Source: Faecalibacterium sp. UBA1819
GTDB taxonomy: Bacteria > Bacillota > Clostridia > Oscillospirales > Ruminococcaceae
Direction of reading: 5' to 3'
DNA length: 8,711 bases
Assembly: GCA_002315015.1 (NCBI GenBank)
Contig: DCEX01000015.1
Coordinates: 16,343-25,053 of the forward strand
The position numbers were made by a program, and so were the translations under genes. Shown here piece after piece: positions 1 through 5,612 of this stretch (position 1 is its first letter; each line of letters begins with the position of its first letter). Below the pieces are notes generated by a model, which was not told the DNA's origin, searched no databases, and saw only the letters and a program-made list of their open reading frames with translations.

Positions 1-37
1 TCTTTCTGAATCAGGCGGCAGTTTTTCGACAGTCTCA

Positions 38-60
38 GCCGCCGTCAGAAAGACAGCGGC
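38..60 (+). terminator. Hairpin terminator near the left edge
   Basis: The arms GCCGCCGTC (38-46) and GACAGCGGC (52-60) form a 9-bp stem with one G-T wobble and a 5-nt loop, followed on the plus strand by TTTTGTT. The T-tract points to termination of a plus-strand transcript entering from outside the window, convergent with the chemoreceptor gene. In the other direction, which the chemoreceptor message would take, the hairpin is preceded by A residues and has no U-tract, so it would be a weaker terminator there. The left arm can pair alternatively with upstream bases (see findings). Confidence 0.65.
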
Positions 61-71
61 TTTTGTTATGC

Positions 72-1772
72 TTACATGGCTTCAACCACTTCGCTGGCCA
101 AAGAGAACTCGCCGCAAAGGCGTTTGAGCATTTGCGCCTGGCTGGCCATTTCTTCGCTGGCCGCTGCGCTTTGTTCTGCGGTAGCGCTATTGGTTTGAAT
201 GACGCTGGAAATCTGGTCGATACCAACGGTAATCTGGTTCACGGAATCTGCCTGTGCAGCCGAAGCCTGAGAAATATCGGCGATACCGGCCACAACTTTT
301 TGTGTGGAATCAACGGTTTCCGTCAAGGCGGCAGCTGTATCCTGTGCCAAAGCACTGCCGCGCTTGACGGCCTCCATCGAGGTTTCAATCAAGCGTGCCG
401 TATTCTTGCTGGCTTCTGCCGATTTGCTGGCAAGGTTGCGTACCTCGTCGGCGACAACGGCAAAGCCTTTGCCTGCAACGCCGGCACGGGCAGCCTCAAC
501 TGCTGCATTCAGTGCCAAAATATTGGTCTGGAAGGCGATGTCCTCAATCGTCTTGATGATTTTGCTGATTTCCGTAGAGCTGTGCTCAATATCGCTCATA
601 GCCTCCAGCAAGTGAGTCATTTTTTCATTGCTCATGGTAATGCTCTGACCCACTTCATTGACTTGTGCGCTGGCTTCTTCGGCGCTTTTCGCGTTTTGGG
701 TAATTTGTCCGGAAATATCGTTTACCATAGCAGCCAGCTGCTGTACAGAGCTTGCTTGCTCGGCAGCGCCCTGAGAATAAGCTTGCGAGCCGCCCGCCAC
801 TTGATCGGCGCCCACGGATACTTGGTCGGAGCTGGTGTTAATTTTGGCCAATGTTTCACTCAGCTGAATGCGTGTTTTGCGCAAATCGGCCAGCAAAGGA
901 CGATACTGTCCAACATAGGCGTCTTCGCAAGTGGTGTGGCAGTCAAAATTGCCGTTGGCGAGTTCACCCATTAAGTAGCCAAGGTCGCTGAGCATCGTGT
1001 TCAAACGCTGCATGGTATGGCGAACGCTGTGAGACAGACGACCGATTTCGTCCTCACCCTTATAGTTGATCTCAGTATCCAGCTTGCCGTGAGAAATGCC
1101 CGCCATCGCGTTCTCCAGCTCCTGCAGCGGCAGGACAATCGAGCGAACAATGGCGATGGAAAGCGGGATAGTGATGAATGCACAAATGGCAATTCCCAGC
1201 AAGAGAGAAAGCGAGGACAACATGCAGCTTCTGGAAACAGTGACGGAAATGGACTCAATTGAGCTCTGGTTAAAGTCAACAATTTCATCTGCCTTCGATA
1301 GAAGCGCAGAGTACTGCTCTTGGCCGGTTGTTTTCAGCAGCTGCTCAGCCTGTGTCTTTTTGTTGGACTCCACATAAGCAACGCTGGTGTCATGCGTTTG
1401 CTGATAGGTTTGCCAAGTGGACAAAAGTTCCTCATACAGCTTTTGGTCGTCCTCATTGGCAATGCTGGTGGAATATTCGTCCAAATGTTCTTCAATCTCG
1501 GAAGTCGTGGTTTGCATGCCCTGCGAGAGCTTGCTCTGTTCCGATTGATCCGCTATGATATATTCCAATTCCTGTACGCGCAAATCAGCCACATGGCCTT
1601 TAATTTCCTGTGCCTGTGCCATGCCGGGCAGCCATAATCTGCTCAGCTCGCTATTGACGGTCTGCACTTGATTGACAAATGCAAACGACACGACGTTCGC
1701 TACAAGAAACAAAGCAAGCGCAATAGCGACAAGTACAAAAAGCTTTTTCTTCAGCGATAGGTTTTTTAACAT
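72..1772 (-). CDS. Methyl-accepting chemotaxis protein (transmembrane chemoreceptor)
   Basis: A 566-residue membrane chemoreceptor that would control the CheA kinase through CheW. An N-terminal TM helix (about 11-33) follows a basic start with KKK. An all-helical extracytoplasmic sensor of about 150 residues (34-183) resembles the four-helix-bundle type. TM2 spans about 184-209, then a HAMP domain (210-262), a second HAMP-like segment (about 263-310, with ELANGNFD), and the long signalling coiled coil (about 320-555). The conserved hairpin tip is [20 protein letters not shown] (410-429), followed by [16 protein letters not shown] good methylation-type site is S529-A530-x-x-E533-Q534-x-x-A537-A538, with E540/E541 next. 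There is no C-terminal CheR-docking pentapeptide. The start is the ATG at 1772, 7 nt after GGAGG; the frame stays open upstream to 2042, but that extension is translated leader. The ligand cannot be predicted. No che or fla genes lie in the window. Confidence 0.95.
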   Translation of the reverse strand: MLKNLSLKKKLFVLVAIALALFLVANVVSFAFVNQVQTVNSELSRLWLPGMAQAQEIKGHVADLRVQELEYIIADQSEQSKLSQGMQTTTSEIEEHLDEYSTSIANEDDQKLYEELLSTWQTYQQTHDTSVAYVESNKKTQAEQLLKTTGQEQYSALLSKADEIVDFNQSSIESISVTVSRSCMLSSLSLLLGIAICAFITIPLSIAIVRSIVLPLQELENAMAGISHGKLDTEINYKGEDEIGRLSHSVRHTMQRLNTMLSDLGYLMGELANGNFDCHTTCEDAYVGQYRPLLADLRKTRIQLSETLAKINTSSDQVSVGADQVAGGSQAYSQGAAEQASSVQQLAAMVNDISGQITQNAKSAEEASAQVNEVGQSITMSNEKMTHLLEAMSDIEHSSTEISKIIKTIEDIAFQTNILALNAAVEAARAGVAGKGFAVVADEVRNLASKSAEASKNTARLIETSMEAVKRGSALAQDTAAALTETVDSTQKVVAGIADISQASAAQADSVNQITVGIDQISSVIQTNSATAEQSAAASEEMASQAQMLKRLCGEFSLASEVVEAM

Positions 1773-1779
1773 AAACATT

Positions 1780-1784
1780 CCTCC
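1780..1784 (-). promoter_or_regulatory. Ribosome binding site setting the chemoreceptor start
   Basis: On the minus strand GGAGG is followed by 7 nt and then the ATG encoding MLKNLS. Another in-frame ATG two codons upstream lies only 1 nt after GGAGG, too close to use, so the downstream ATG is chosen. Confidence 0.8.
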
Positions 1785-1889
1785 ATTTTTCATAACCGCA
1801 ACGAACCAGCCGGGAAAGCAGCGCGTGTATGTTTCAAGATATAAGAAACCCTCTTTTTCAAAAAGGAAACAAACCCGCCCAGCTTTCAC

Positions 1890-1967
1890 AAAGGTGTAAC
1901 AATAAAGTGACACGGAAACTTTAAACAGGGCTGCCCAAGGACGGCACACCCTGAAAAAGATGTAACA
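1890..1967. repeat. Pair of 12-bp direct repeats in the chemoreceptor leader
   Basis: AAAGGTGTAACA (1890-1901) and AAAGATGTAACA (1956-1967) differ at one base and start 66 bp apart. They flank the 1926-1953 hairpin. They may be binding sites for a regulator, or chance repeats. Confidence 0.4.
1926..1953 (-). other. Leader hairpin upstream of the chemoreceptor gene
   Basis: Read on the minus strand, CAGGGT pairs with GCCCTG (one U-G pair). After a small internal loop GCC pairs with GGC, leaving a short apical loop. The hairpin lies within the inferred 5' untranslated region. It is followed by TTTAAAG, not a clear U-run, so it is not a convincing terminator by itself. Confidence 0.45.
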
Positions 1968-1982
1968 GTGGACGCACAGCCG

Positions 1983-2038
1983 CTGCCAAAGCACCGCAAA
2001 AAGCTGCACCGGGCAGCGCCCTTGCTGTATTTTGGCAG
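1983..2038 (-). other. Larger inverted repeat in the chemoreceptor leader
   Basis: The 8-bp arms CTGCCAAA (1983-1990) and TTTGGCAG (2031-2038) are perfect complements. They enclose a smaller 4-bp hairpin GGGC-AGC-GCCC (2011-2021), and an alternative 5-bp hairpin with GCTGC/GCAGC arms is also possible. In the minus-strand RNA this would be a branched or switchable structure. I could not match it to the c-di-GMP-I or c-di-GMP-II riboswitch consensus, the classes most often placed before chemoreceptor genes in Clostridia. Confidence 0.4.
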
Positions 2039-2091
2039 ACATTGACAGATGCTGTTGTCGATAAAAAGCGGCATTTATCCATTACCTCTAT

Positions 2092-2100
2092 ATTATAACA
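2092..2100 (-). promoter_or_regulatory. Extended -10 promoter for the chemoreceptor gene
   Basis: The minus strand reads TGTTATAAT, a perfect TATAAT with the TGn extended -10 element. No good TTGACA-like -35 sits 16-18 nt upstream, which extended -10 promoters tolerate. Transcription would begin near 2085, giving a leader of about 310 nt. I saw no SigD-type flagellar promoter (TAAA-N15-GCCGATAA) in this interval. Confidence 0.6.
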
Positions 2101-2296
2101 GAAAATCAGAAAAGATGATAGCCAAGAAGTGAGATTATTTTTGCATTTTTGAATTTTGAACAAGATGACATTGCACTCAAAGATAGGAAGGAAATCGTTG
2201 GAAATTGCTGCTTGATGCAAAAAGAAGTCAGGCTGCAAGGGAAAAAAGGATTACAAAAGGGAGCGGAGCCTGCTTTTCCATTTGAAACAGGGCTTT
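2101..2296. other. Divergent spacer without a supported gene
   Basis: This AT-rich stretch lies between the chemoreceptor promoter and the paired hairpins upstream of proB. A plus-strand frame is open from 2122 to a TAG at 2296-2298, including a possible 27-residue ATG-initiated peptide (2215-2298, MQKEVRLQGKKG...). It lacks a good ribosome binding site and a recognisable promoter. It may be non-coding, or a worn gene remnant. Confidence 0.4.
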
Positions 2297-2330
2297 AGTT
2301 TGTGAAAAAGCCAAGCTTTTTCGATAAACT
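2297..2330. repeat. Long stem-loop with the TTTTTCGA motif
   Basis: The left arm AGTTTGTGAAAAAGC (2297-2311) pairs with GCTTTTTCGATAAACT (2315-2330). The stem has about 15 bp, including one G-T wobble, with a single bulged G (2323) and a 3-nt CAA loop. A second hairpin follows with no gap. The position between divergent promoters, with no supported gene upstream to terminate, argues for a repeat-type palindrome over a simple terminator. Confidence 0.7.
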
Positions 2331-2360
2331 GTAAGGATGCTTTATAAAAAGCTTCCTTAC
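2331..2360. repeat. Second adjacent stem-loop upstream of the proB promoter
   Basis: GTAAGGA (2331-2337) pairs with TCCTTAC (2354-2360), then after one T-T mismatch GCTTT (2339-2343) pairs with AAAGC (2348-2352) around an ATAA loop, for 12 bp in total. It starts at the base after the preceding hairpin and ends 9 bp before the proB -35 element. No T-tract follows on the plus strand. Confidence 0.65.
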
Positions 2361-2369
2361 ATCTCTGCT

Positions 2370-2398
2370 TTGCCTTTTAGATAAAAATATGCTATACT
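2370..2398 (+). promoter_or_regulatory. Vegetative promoter of the proBA operon
   Basis: TTGCCT (2370-2375), an exact 17-bp spacer, and TATACT (2393-2398) match the main sigma factor consensus at 4 of 6 and 5 of 6 positions. Transcription would start near 2405, leaving a leader of about 77 nt. Confidence 0.7.
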
Positions 2399-2416
2399 GG
2401 ACAACATATGAAACAA

Positions 2417-2449
2417 TTGGCTGCGGCGGCAAAGATTCCGACGTGCCAA
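2417..2449 (+). other. Structured stem in the proB leader
   Basis: In the predicted leader RNA, TTGGC (2417-2421) pairs with GCCAA (2445-2449). CG pairs with CG (2424-2425/2442-2443) and CGG with CCG (2427-2429/2438-2440), around a CAAAGATT loop with small internal loops. The stem ends about 19 nt before the ribosome binding site. It has no T-box signature (the TGGNACCGCG element), and I do not recognise it as a known riboswitch. Confidence 0.4.
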
Positions 2450-2481
2450 CAACCAAAAGATGGCTGACAGGAGGTACCCTT

Positions 2482-3255
2482 ATGCGTATTGCGGTCAAGG
2501 TGGGAACGTCCACGCTGACCCACCCCACAGGCCAGCTGAATATCCGGCGTGTGGAACTTTTATGCAAAACATTGGCCGATTTAAAAAACGCCGGCCATGA
2601 GCTTTTGCTCATTTCCTCCGGCGCCATTGGAATGGGCGTAGGCAAGCTACGTTTGGCGCAAAGGCCGCAGGATATGGCCACAAAGCAAGCGGCTGCGGCT
2701 GTGGGGCAATGTGAGCTGATGTATGTTTACGACAAGCTTTTTTCCGAGTATCATCATACTGTGGCACAAATTTTGGTGACGGCACAGGACATTGGGGACG
2801 AAGCGCGCGCCGTTCATGTTCAGCGCACGCTGACCCGTCTGTTGGAGCTGGGGGCTTTGCCGATCATCAATGAAAACGACACTGTGGCCACCGACGAGAT
2901 TAAAGTGGGCGACAACGACACGTTGTCCGCGGTGGTGGCATCCAGCGTGGGGGCCGATTTGCTTGTTTTGCTGTCGGATATTGACGGCCTTTATACCGCC
3001 GACCCGCGCACTTGTGCCGACGCCGCTTTTATCGAATGTGTTACTGAGCTGACCCCCGAGATTATGGCCCTTGGAGCCGGTGCGGGAACCAGCTTTGGAA
3101 CCGGCGGTATGGCAACGAAGCTTTCGGCGGCCAAGATTGCGCTGGAAAACGGTGCCGATATGGTCATTGCCAACGGCAGCGACCCGCGCGTGCTGTATGA
3201 CATTGTGGAGGGAAATACGGTTGGAACGCGCTTTTTGGCAAAAAGGGAGGCATGA
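2482..3255 (+). CDS. proB: Glutamate 5-kinase, short form without PUA domain
   Basis: Catalyses ATP-dependent phosphorylation of glutamate to gamma-glutamyl phosphate, the first step of proline synthesis, in the cytoplasm. The 257-residue protein is one amino-acid-kinase domain: phosphate-binding K6-VGTST, SSGAIGMG (45-52), the glutamate-site region INENDTV (129-135) and GDND (143-146), LLSDIDGLYTADPR (163-176), and the nucleotide-site GTGGMATK (206-213). E. coli ProB is about 367 residues with a C-terminal PUA domain, absent here; natural short forms are known in other bacteria. The start is the ATG at 2482, 7 nt after AGGAGG (2469-2474). The upstream in-frame ATG at 2389 overlaps the -10 region and is excluded. 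Eight base pairs separate the stop from the GGGAGG-driven start of proA, so the two are co-transcribed. Family members are usually feedback-inhibited by proline. Confidence 0.96.
   Translation: MRIAVKVGTSTLTHPTGQLNIRRVELLCKTLADLKNAGHELLLISSGAIGMGVGKLRLAQRPQDMATKQAAAAVGQCELMYVYDKLFSEYHHTVAQILVTAQDIGDEARAVHVQRTLTRLLELGALPIINENDTVATDEIKVGDNDTLSAVVASSVGADLLVLLSDIDGLYTADPRTCADAAFIECVTELTPEIMALGAGAGTSFGTGGMATKLSAAKIALENGADMVIANGSDPRVLYDIVEGNTVGTRFLAKREA
3245..3250 (+). promoter_or_regulatory. Ribosome binding site supporting a TTG start of proA
   Basis: GGGAGG sits at the end of proB, 8 nt before the TTG at 3259. The nearest in-frame ATG (3268) lies 17 nt from it, with only a weak GGAAG right in front, so TTG is favoured. 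Confidence 0.65.
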
Positions 3256-3258
3256 CAG

Positions 3259-4494
3259 TTGGAAGTAATGGCCTTACTGGAGCGTGCACAAAGCTTGAAA
3301 ACGCACGCTTTAACCTTAACCTCACAGCAAAAAAATGAAATTTTAGACGCGATGGCGCAAGCGCTGGAGCGCCGCACCAAGGAAATTTTGGCGGCCAATC
3401 GCTGCGACCTGCAAGCCGCGCGCGGCCATATCAGCGAAACCATGCTCGACCGGCTCATGCTGAACCCTGCGCGTATTCAGGCGATGGCACAGGGGCTGCG
3501 TGCGCTGATTGCTCTGCAAGACCCCATTGGGGCAGAGCTTTCGAGTGTGGAACGGCCAAACGGCCTTATGATTCGGCGTGTGCGTGTTCCCATGGGGGTG
3601 ATTGCCGTCATTTACGAAAGCCGCCCCAATGTGACAAGTGATGCGGCCGGCTTATGCTTAAAGAGCGGAAATGTCTGTGTGCTTCGCGGCGGCAGAGAAG
3701 CCCTTGCCACCAACCGTGCGGTGGTGCAGGCGCTGCACGACGGTCTGCGCTGCGCAGGTCAGCCCTGTGAGCTGGTGCAATTGGTGGAAGATACAGGGCG
3801 CGAGGGTGCGCTGGCACTGATGCAGGCGCGCGGCAAAGTAGATTTGCTGATTCCGCGCGGCGGAAAGGGCTTGATTCAGGCTTGTGTCGAACAGGCGAAA
3901 GTTCCGTGCATTGAAACTGGCACAGGAATTTGCCATATTTATGTGGATAGCGAAGCCGACCTTGCTATGGCGCTGGAGATTGTGGATAACGCGAAAACCA
4001 GCCGCCCCTCTGTATGCAATGCAGCCGAGGTATGTCTGGTACACGCGGCGTGTGCCAAAGAATTTTTGCCTATGCTGCAGCAGCGGATGCAGCAAAAGCA
4101 TACCGAGCTTCGGCTTTGTCCGCGCGCGGCGCAGATGATTGAGGGAAAGATCGCCGGGGAAAGCGACTTTGACACCGAGTTTTTGGATTACATCTTAGCG
4201 GTAAAAGTAGTGGACGACTGCCGCGAGGCCATCGCGCACATCCGCGCACATTCTACCGGCCACAGCGAGGCAATTGTGACGCGCAGCGAAGAAACGGCGC
4301 AGCAATTTATGGACGGCGTAGACAGCGCTGCGGTTTATGTAAATGCCTCTACGCGCTTTACCGATGGCGGCGAGTTTGGGCTGGGATGCGAAATGGGCAT
4401 TTCCACGCAGAAGCTCGGCGCACGCGGCCCGATGGGGCTGTGCGAACTGACGAGCTATCAGTACCGCATTTACGGAAACGGACAAGTGCGCTGA
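3259..4494 (+). CDS. proA: Gamma-glutamyl phosphate reductase (glutamate-5-semialdehyde dehydrogenase)
   Basis: Reduces gamma-glutamyl phosphate with NADPH to glutamate 5-semialdehyde, which cyclises to pyrroline-5-carboxylate, the substrate of ProC. The 411 residues match the usual family length of about 415. Visible signatures are VPMGVIAVIYESRPNVTSDA (110-129), LKSGNVCVLRGGREA (134-148), the catalytic cysteine in RPSVCNAAE (C253), the ProA-type segment with HIRAHSTGHSEAI (327-339), and the C-terminal GPMGLCELTSYQYRIYGNGQ (390-409). The domain is complete, with no frameshift. TTG at 3259 is chosen because GGGAGG lies 8 nt upstream; the alternative ATG at 3268 would remove only three residues. 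Its close spacing with proB fits coupled synthesis of the two enzymes, which handle a labile intermediate. No proC is present nearby. Confidence 0.96.
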   Translation: MEVMALLERAQSLKTHALTLTSQQKNEILDAMAQALERRTKEILAANRCDLQAARGHISETMLDRLMLNPARIQAMAQGLRALIALQDPIGAELSSVERPNGLMIRRVRVPMGVIAVIYESRPNVTSDAAGLCLKSGNVCVLRGGREALATNRAVVQALHDGLRCAGQPCELVQLVEDTGREGALALMQARGKVDLLIPRGGKGLIQACVEQAKVPCIETGTGICHIYVDSEADLAMALEIVDNAKTSRPSVCNAAEVCLVHAACAKEFLPMLQQRMQQKHTELRLCPRAAQMIEGKIAGESDFDTEFLDYILAVKVVDDCREAIAHIRAHSTGHSEAIVTRSEETAQQFMDGVDSAAVYVNASTRFTDGGEFGLGCEMGISTQKLGARGPMGLCELTSYQYRIYGNGQVR

Positions 4495-4547
4495 GCCTGT
4501 ACGTTTTTTGGGTAGTTTTATCAATTCAAAAAAGGAGAGTGACAATT

Positions 4548-5369
4548 ATGCCCAGTAAAGAGGAATTGCAAGAAATGCAGGCTTTGCGCCGCCGACGCCG
4601 AGGACGTCAGCTGCTGGGGGCGCTGGTTTGCTTTTTGGTTGCGGTGGGCCTGTTCAGCATTGTCGGTTCAGGTATTGACTTGGCTGCAACGCTGCTGGAT
4701 GACACCGAGGAGAAACAAATGTTTGAAGATCGGTTAAAAACGCTTGTCGCATTGGACCCTCTGCCCTTTGATTCTCTGGAGGAAGCCAACGTTAACACGC
4801 TGCTCCACGCGGCAATCGGCGCTTCGGTGGACTCTACGCGCGATGATTATGAGCGCGATGAAAACGGCGCAATGTATTTGCCCACACTGGACATTGAAAC
4901 GACGCTTTTGGCGTTGTACGGACCGGATTTTCAGTTTGAATATCAAACGTTTGAAGACCACGGCATTACCTTTACTTATGTTCCTGAAAAACAGGCGTAT
5001 TTGCTGCCGGTTACCAGTGCCATCAGCAACTATTATCCAAAGGTGACGGAAATTAAAAAAGAATCCGGCGGCGTAAAGCGCGTGACGGTGGGTTATGTTT
5101 CGCCCTTCCAGGAAAGCGGTGCGTTTGACCCGAATGCACAGCCCGACCCGGTGAAATATCAGGATTATCTGTTTAAGAAAAATGGCTCGGATTACTATTT
5201 GTATGCCATTGTAGAATCCCAAGCAAAGGTGCAGACAGCACAAAGCGCCTCCACCGCACAGGGCGGCCAAGACACTGTGCAGCAAGGCACATTGGAAAGC
5301 ATGGTGGGCGATTCGCTGCCCACGGTGGAAAGCACTTCGCTGGCGGTGTCCGAACAGCCCGCAGCGTAA
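4548..5369 (+). CDS. Hypothetical membrane-anchored protein, probable extracytoplasmic domain
   Basis: I do not recognise the family. The 273 residues begin with a short charged segment containing RRRRRGR (14-20), then one hydrophobic helix (about 21-45). By the positive-inside rule this is a signal anchor with the rest outside the cell. A mixed alpha/beta region (about 55-222) carries many acidic and aromatic residues. The last 50 residues (224-273) are rich in Ser, Thr, Gln and Ala and lack aromatics, so probably disordered. There is no lipobox, LPXTG sorting signal or enzyme motif. The start is the ATG at 4548, with AGGAG (4533-4537) 10 nt upstream; earlier in-frame codons only re-read the end of proA. 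The gene follows proA by 53 nt with no convincing terminator or promoter between, so it probably rides on the proBA transcript. A role in proline metabolism is not implied by sequence. Confidence 0.8.
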   Translation: MPSKEELQEMQALRRRRRGRQLLGALVCFLVAVGLFSIVGSGIDLAATLLDDTEEKQMFEDRLKTLVALDPLPFDSLEEANVNTLLHAAIGASVDSTRDDYERDENGAMYLPTLDIETTLLALYGPDFQFEYQTFEDHGITFTYVPEKQAYLLPVTSAISNYYPKVTEIKKESGGVKRVTVGYVSPFQESGAFDPNAQPDPVKYQDYLFKKNGSDYYLYAIVESQAKVQTAQSASTAQGGQDTVQQGTLESMVGDSLPTVESTSLAVSEQPAA

Positions 5370-5385
5370 CTGCTTTTCCATCAAG

Positions 5386-5406
5386 CAGCCGTTTTTCGAC
5401 AGGCTG
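5386..5406 (+). repeat. Small hairpin with the TTTTTCGACA motif in its loop
   Basis: CAGCC (5386-5390) and GGCTG (5402-5406) enclose a loop containing TTTTTCGACA (5392-5401). This is one of four places in the window where this 10-mer, or a one-base variant, sits in or beside an intergenic palindrome. Confidence 0.45.
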
Positions 5407-5442
5407 GGGTTGTTCTTTTGCTGAGAAATGTTTTTTATATTC

Positions 5443-5477
5443 GCCCCGATCTCATGGGGTGAGTTCGGGGCTTTTTT
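5443..5477 (+). terminator. Intrinsic terminator closing the proBA operon
   Basis: GCCCCGA (5443-5449) pairs with TCGGGGC (5465-5471). After a T-T mismatch CTCA pairs with TGAG around a 5-nt loop, and TTTTTT follows directly (5472-5477). It stands 74 bp after the stop of the membrane-anchored protein gene and separates that operon from the two-component genes. Confidence 0.9.
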
Positions 5478-5503
5478 GCGGCAGAAAACAAGCGTTCTTG
5501 GCG

Positions 5504-5562
5504 TGGGAAAGGTCTTTTACAAATGCGAATGAATTCATAAGAAAATCTTAAAGACTTTCCCA
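5504..5562. promoter_or_regulatory. Nested inverted repeat upstream of the two-component operon
   Basis: The outer arms (5504-5517 and 5550-5562) are complementary over 13 bp, apart from one extra G in the left arm. At the same centre lies a perfect 10-bp palindrome, ATGAATTCAT (5529-5538). The element lies between the previous terminator and the regulator start. It may be an operator for autoregulation or an RNA hairpin. A poor promoter candidate, TATCAT (5586-5591) with no good -35, lies just downstream, which would suit an activator-dependent promoter. Confidence 0.5.
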
Positions 5563-5612
5563 GTGGGTTTTTAAAATCAGTACGGTATCATATAGGCAAA
5601 GGAGAGATTTCA

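Noticed and set aside
63..974. Open reading frame of 303 codons on the plus strand
   Set aside because: It is antisense to the chemoreceptor coiled coil, whose minus-strand product has clear domains. The plus-strand translation has no recognisable motif and no ribosome binding site.
1773..2042. N-terminal extension of the chemoreceptor to an ATG at 2042
   Set aside because: The extra 90 residues are Cys- and Phe-rich and not receptor-like. A good GGAGG site marks the ATG at 1772, just before the KKK-plus-TM1 start typical of the family.
1773..2091. c-di-GMP riboswitch in the chemoreceptor leader
   Set aside because: I looked for the conserved core elements of both known classes and did not find them. 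A covariance search would be decisive.
1886..2238. Small minus-strand ORFs (62 and 105 codons) in the chemoreceptor leader
   Set aside because: The 105-codon frame crosses the promoter. The 62-codon one would have its AGAGGT site overlapping the predicted transcription start. Neither looks like a protein.
2389..2481. Longer ProB starting at the ATG at 2389
   Set aside because: That ATG overlaps the -10 region and has no ribosome binding site. The ATG at 2482 has AGGAGG at ideal spacing and begins the canonical ProB N-terminus.
2405..2481. T-box leader for proB
   Set aside because: The leader is too short and has no TGGNACCGCG-type element or terminator/antiterminator pair.
4495..4547. Terminator or promoter between proA and the next gene
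   Set aside because: There is a T6 run at 4503-4508 but no convincing stem before it, and no -35/-10 pair.
4734..5384. Minus-strand ORF of 216 codons
   Set aside because: It is antisense to the membrane-anchored protein gene, which has a ribosome binding site, a signal-anchor topology and operon context. The antisense product shows no motif.
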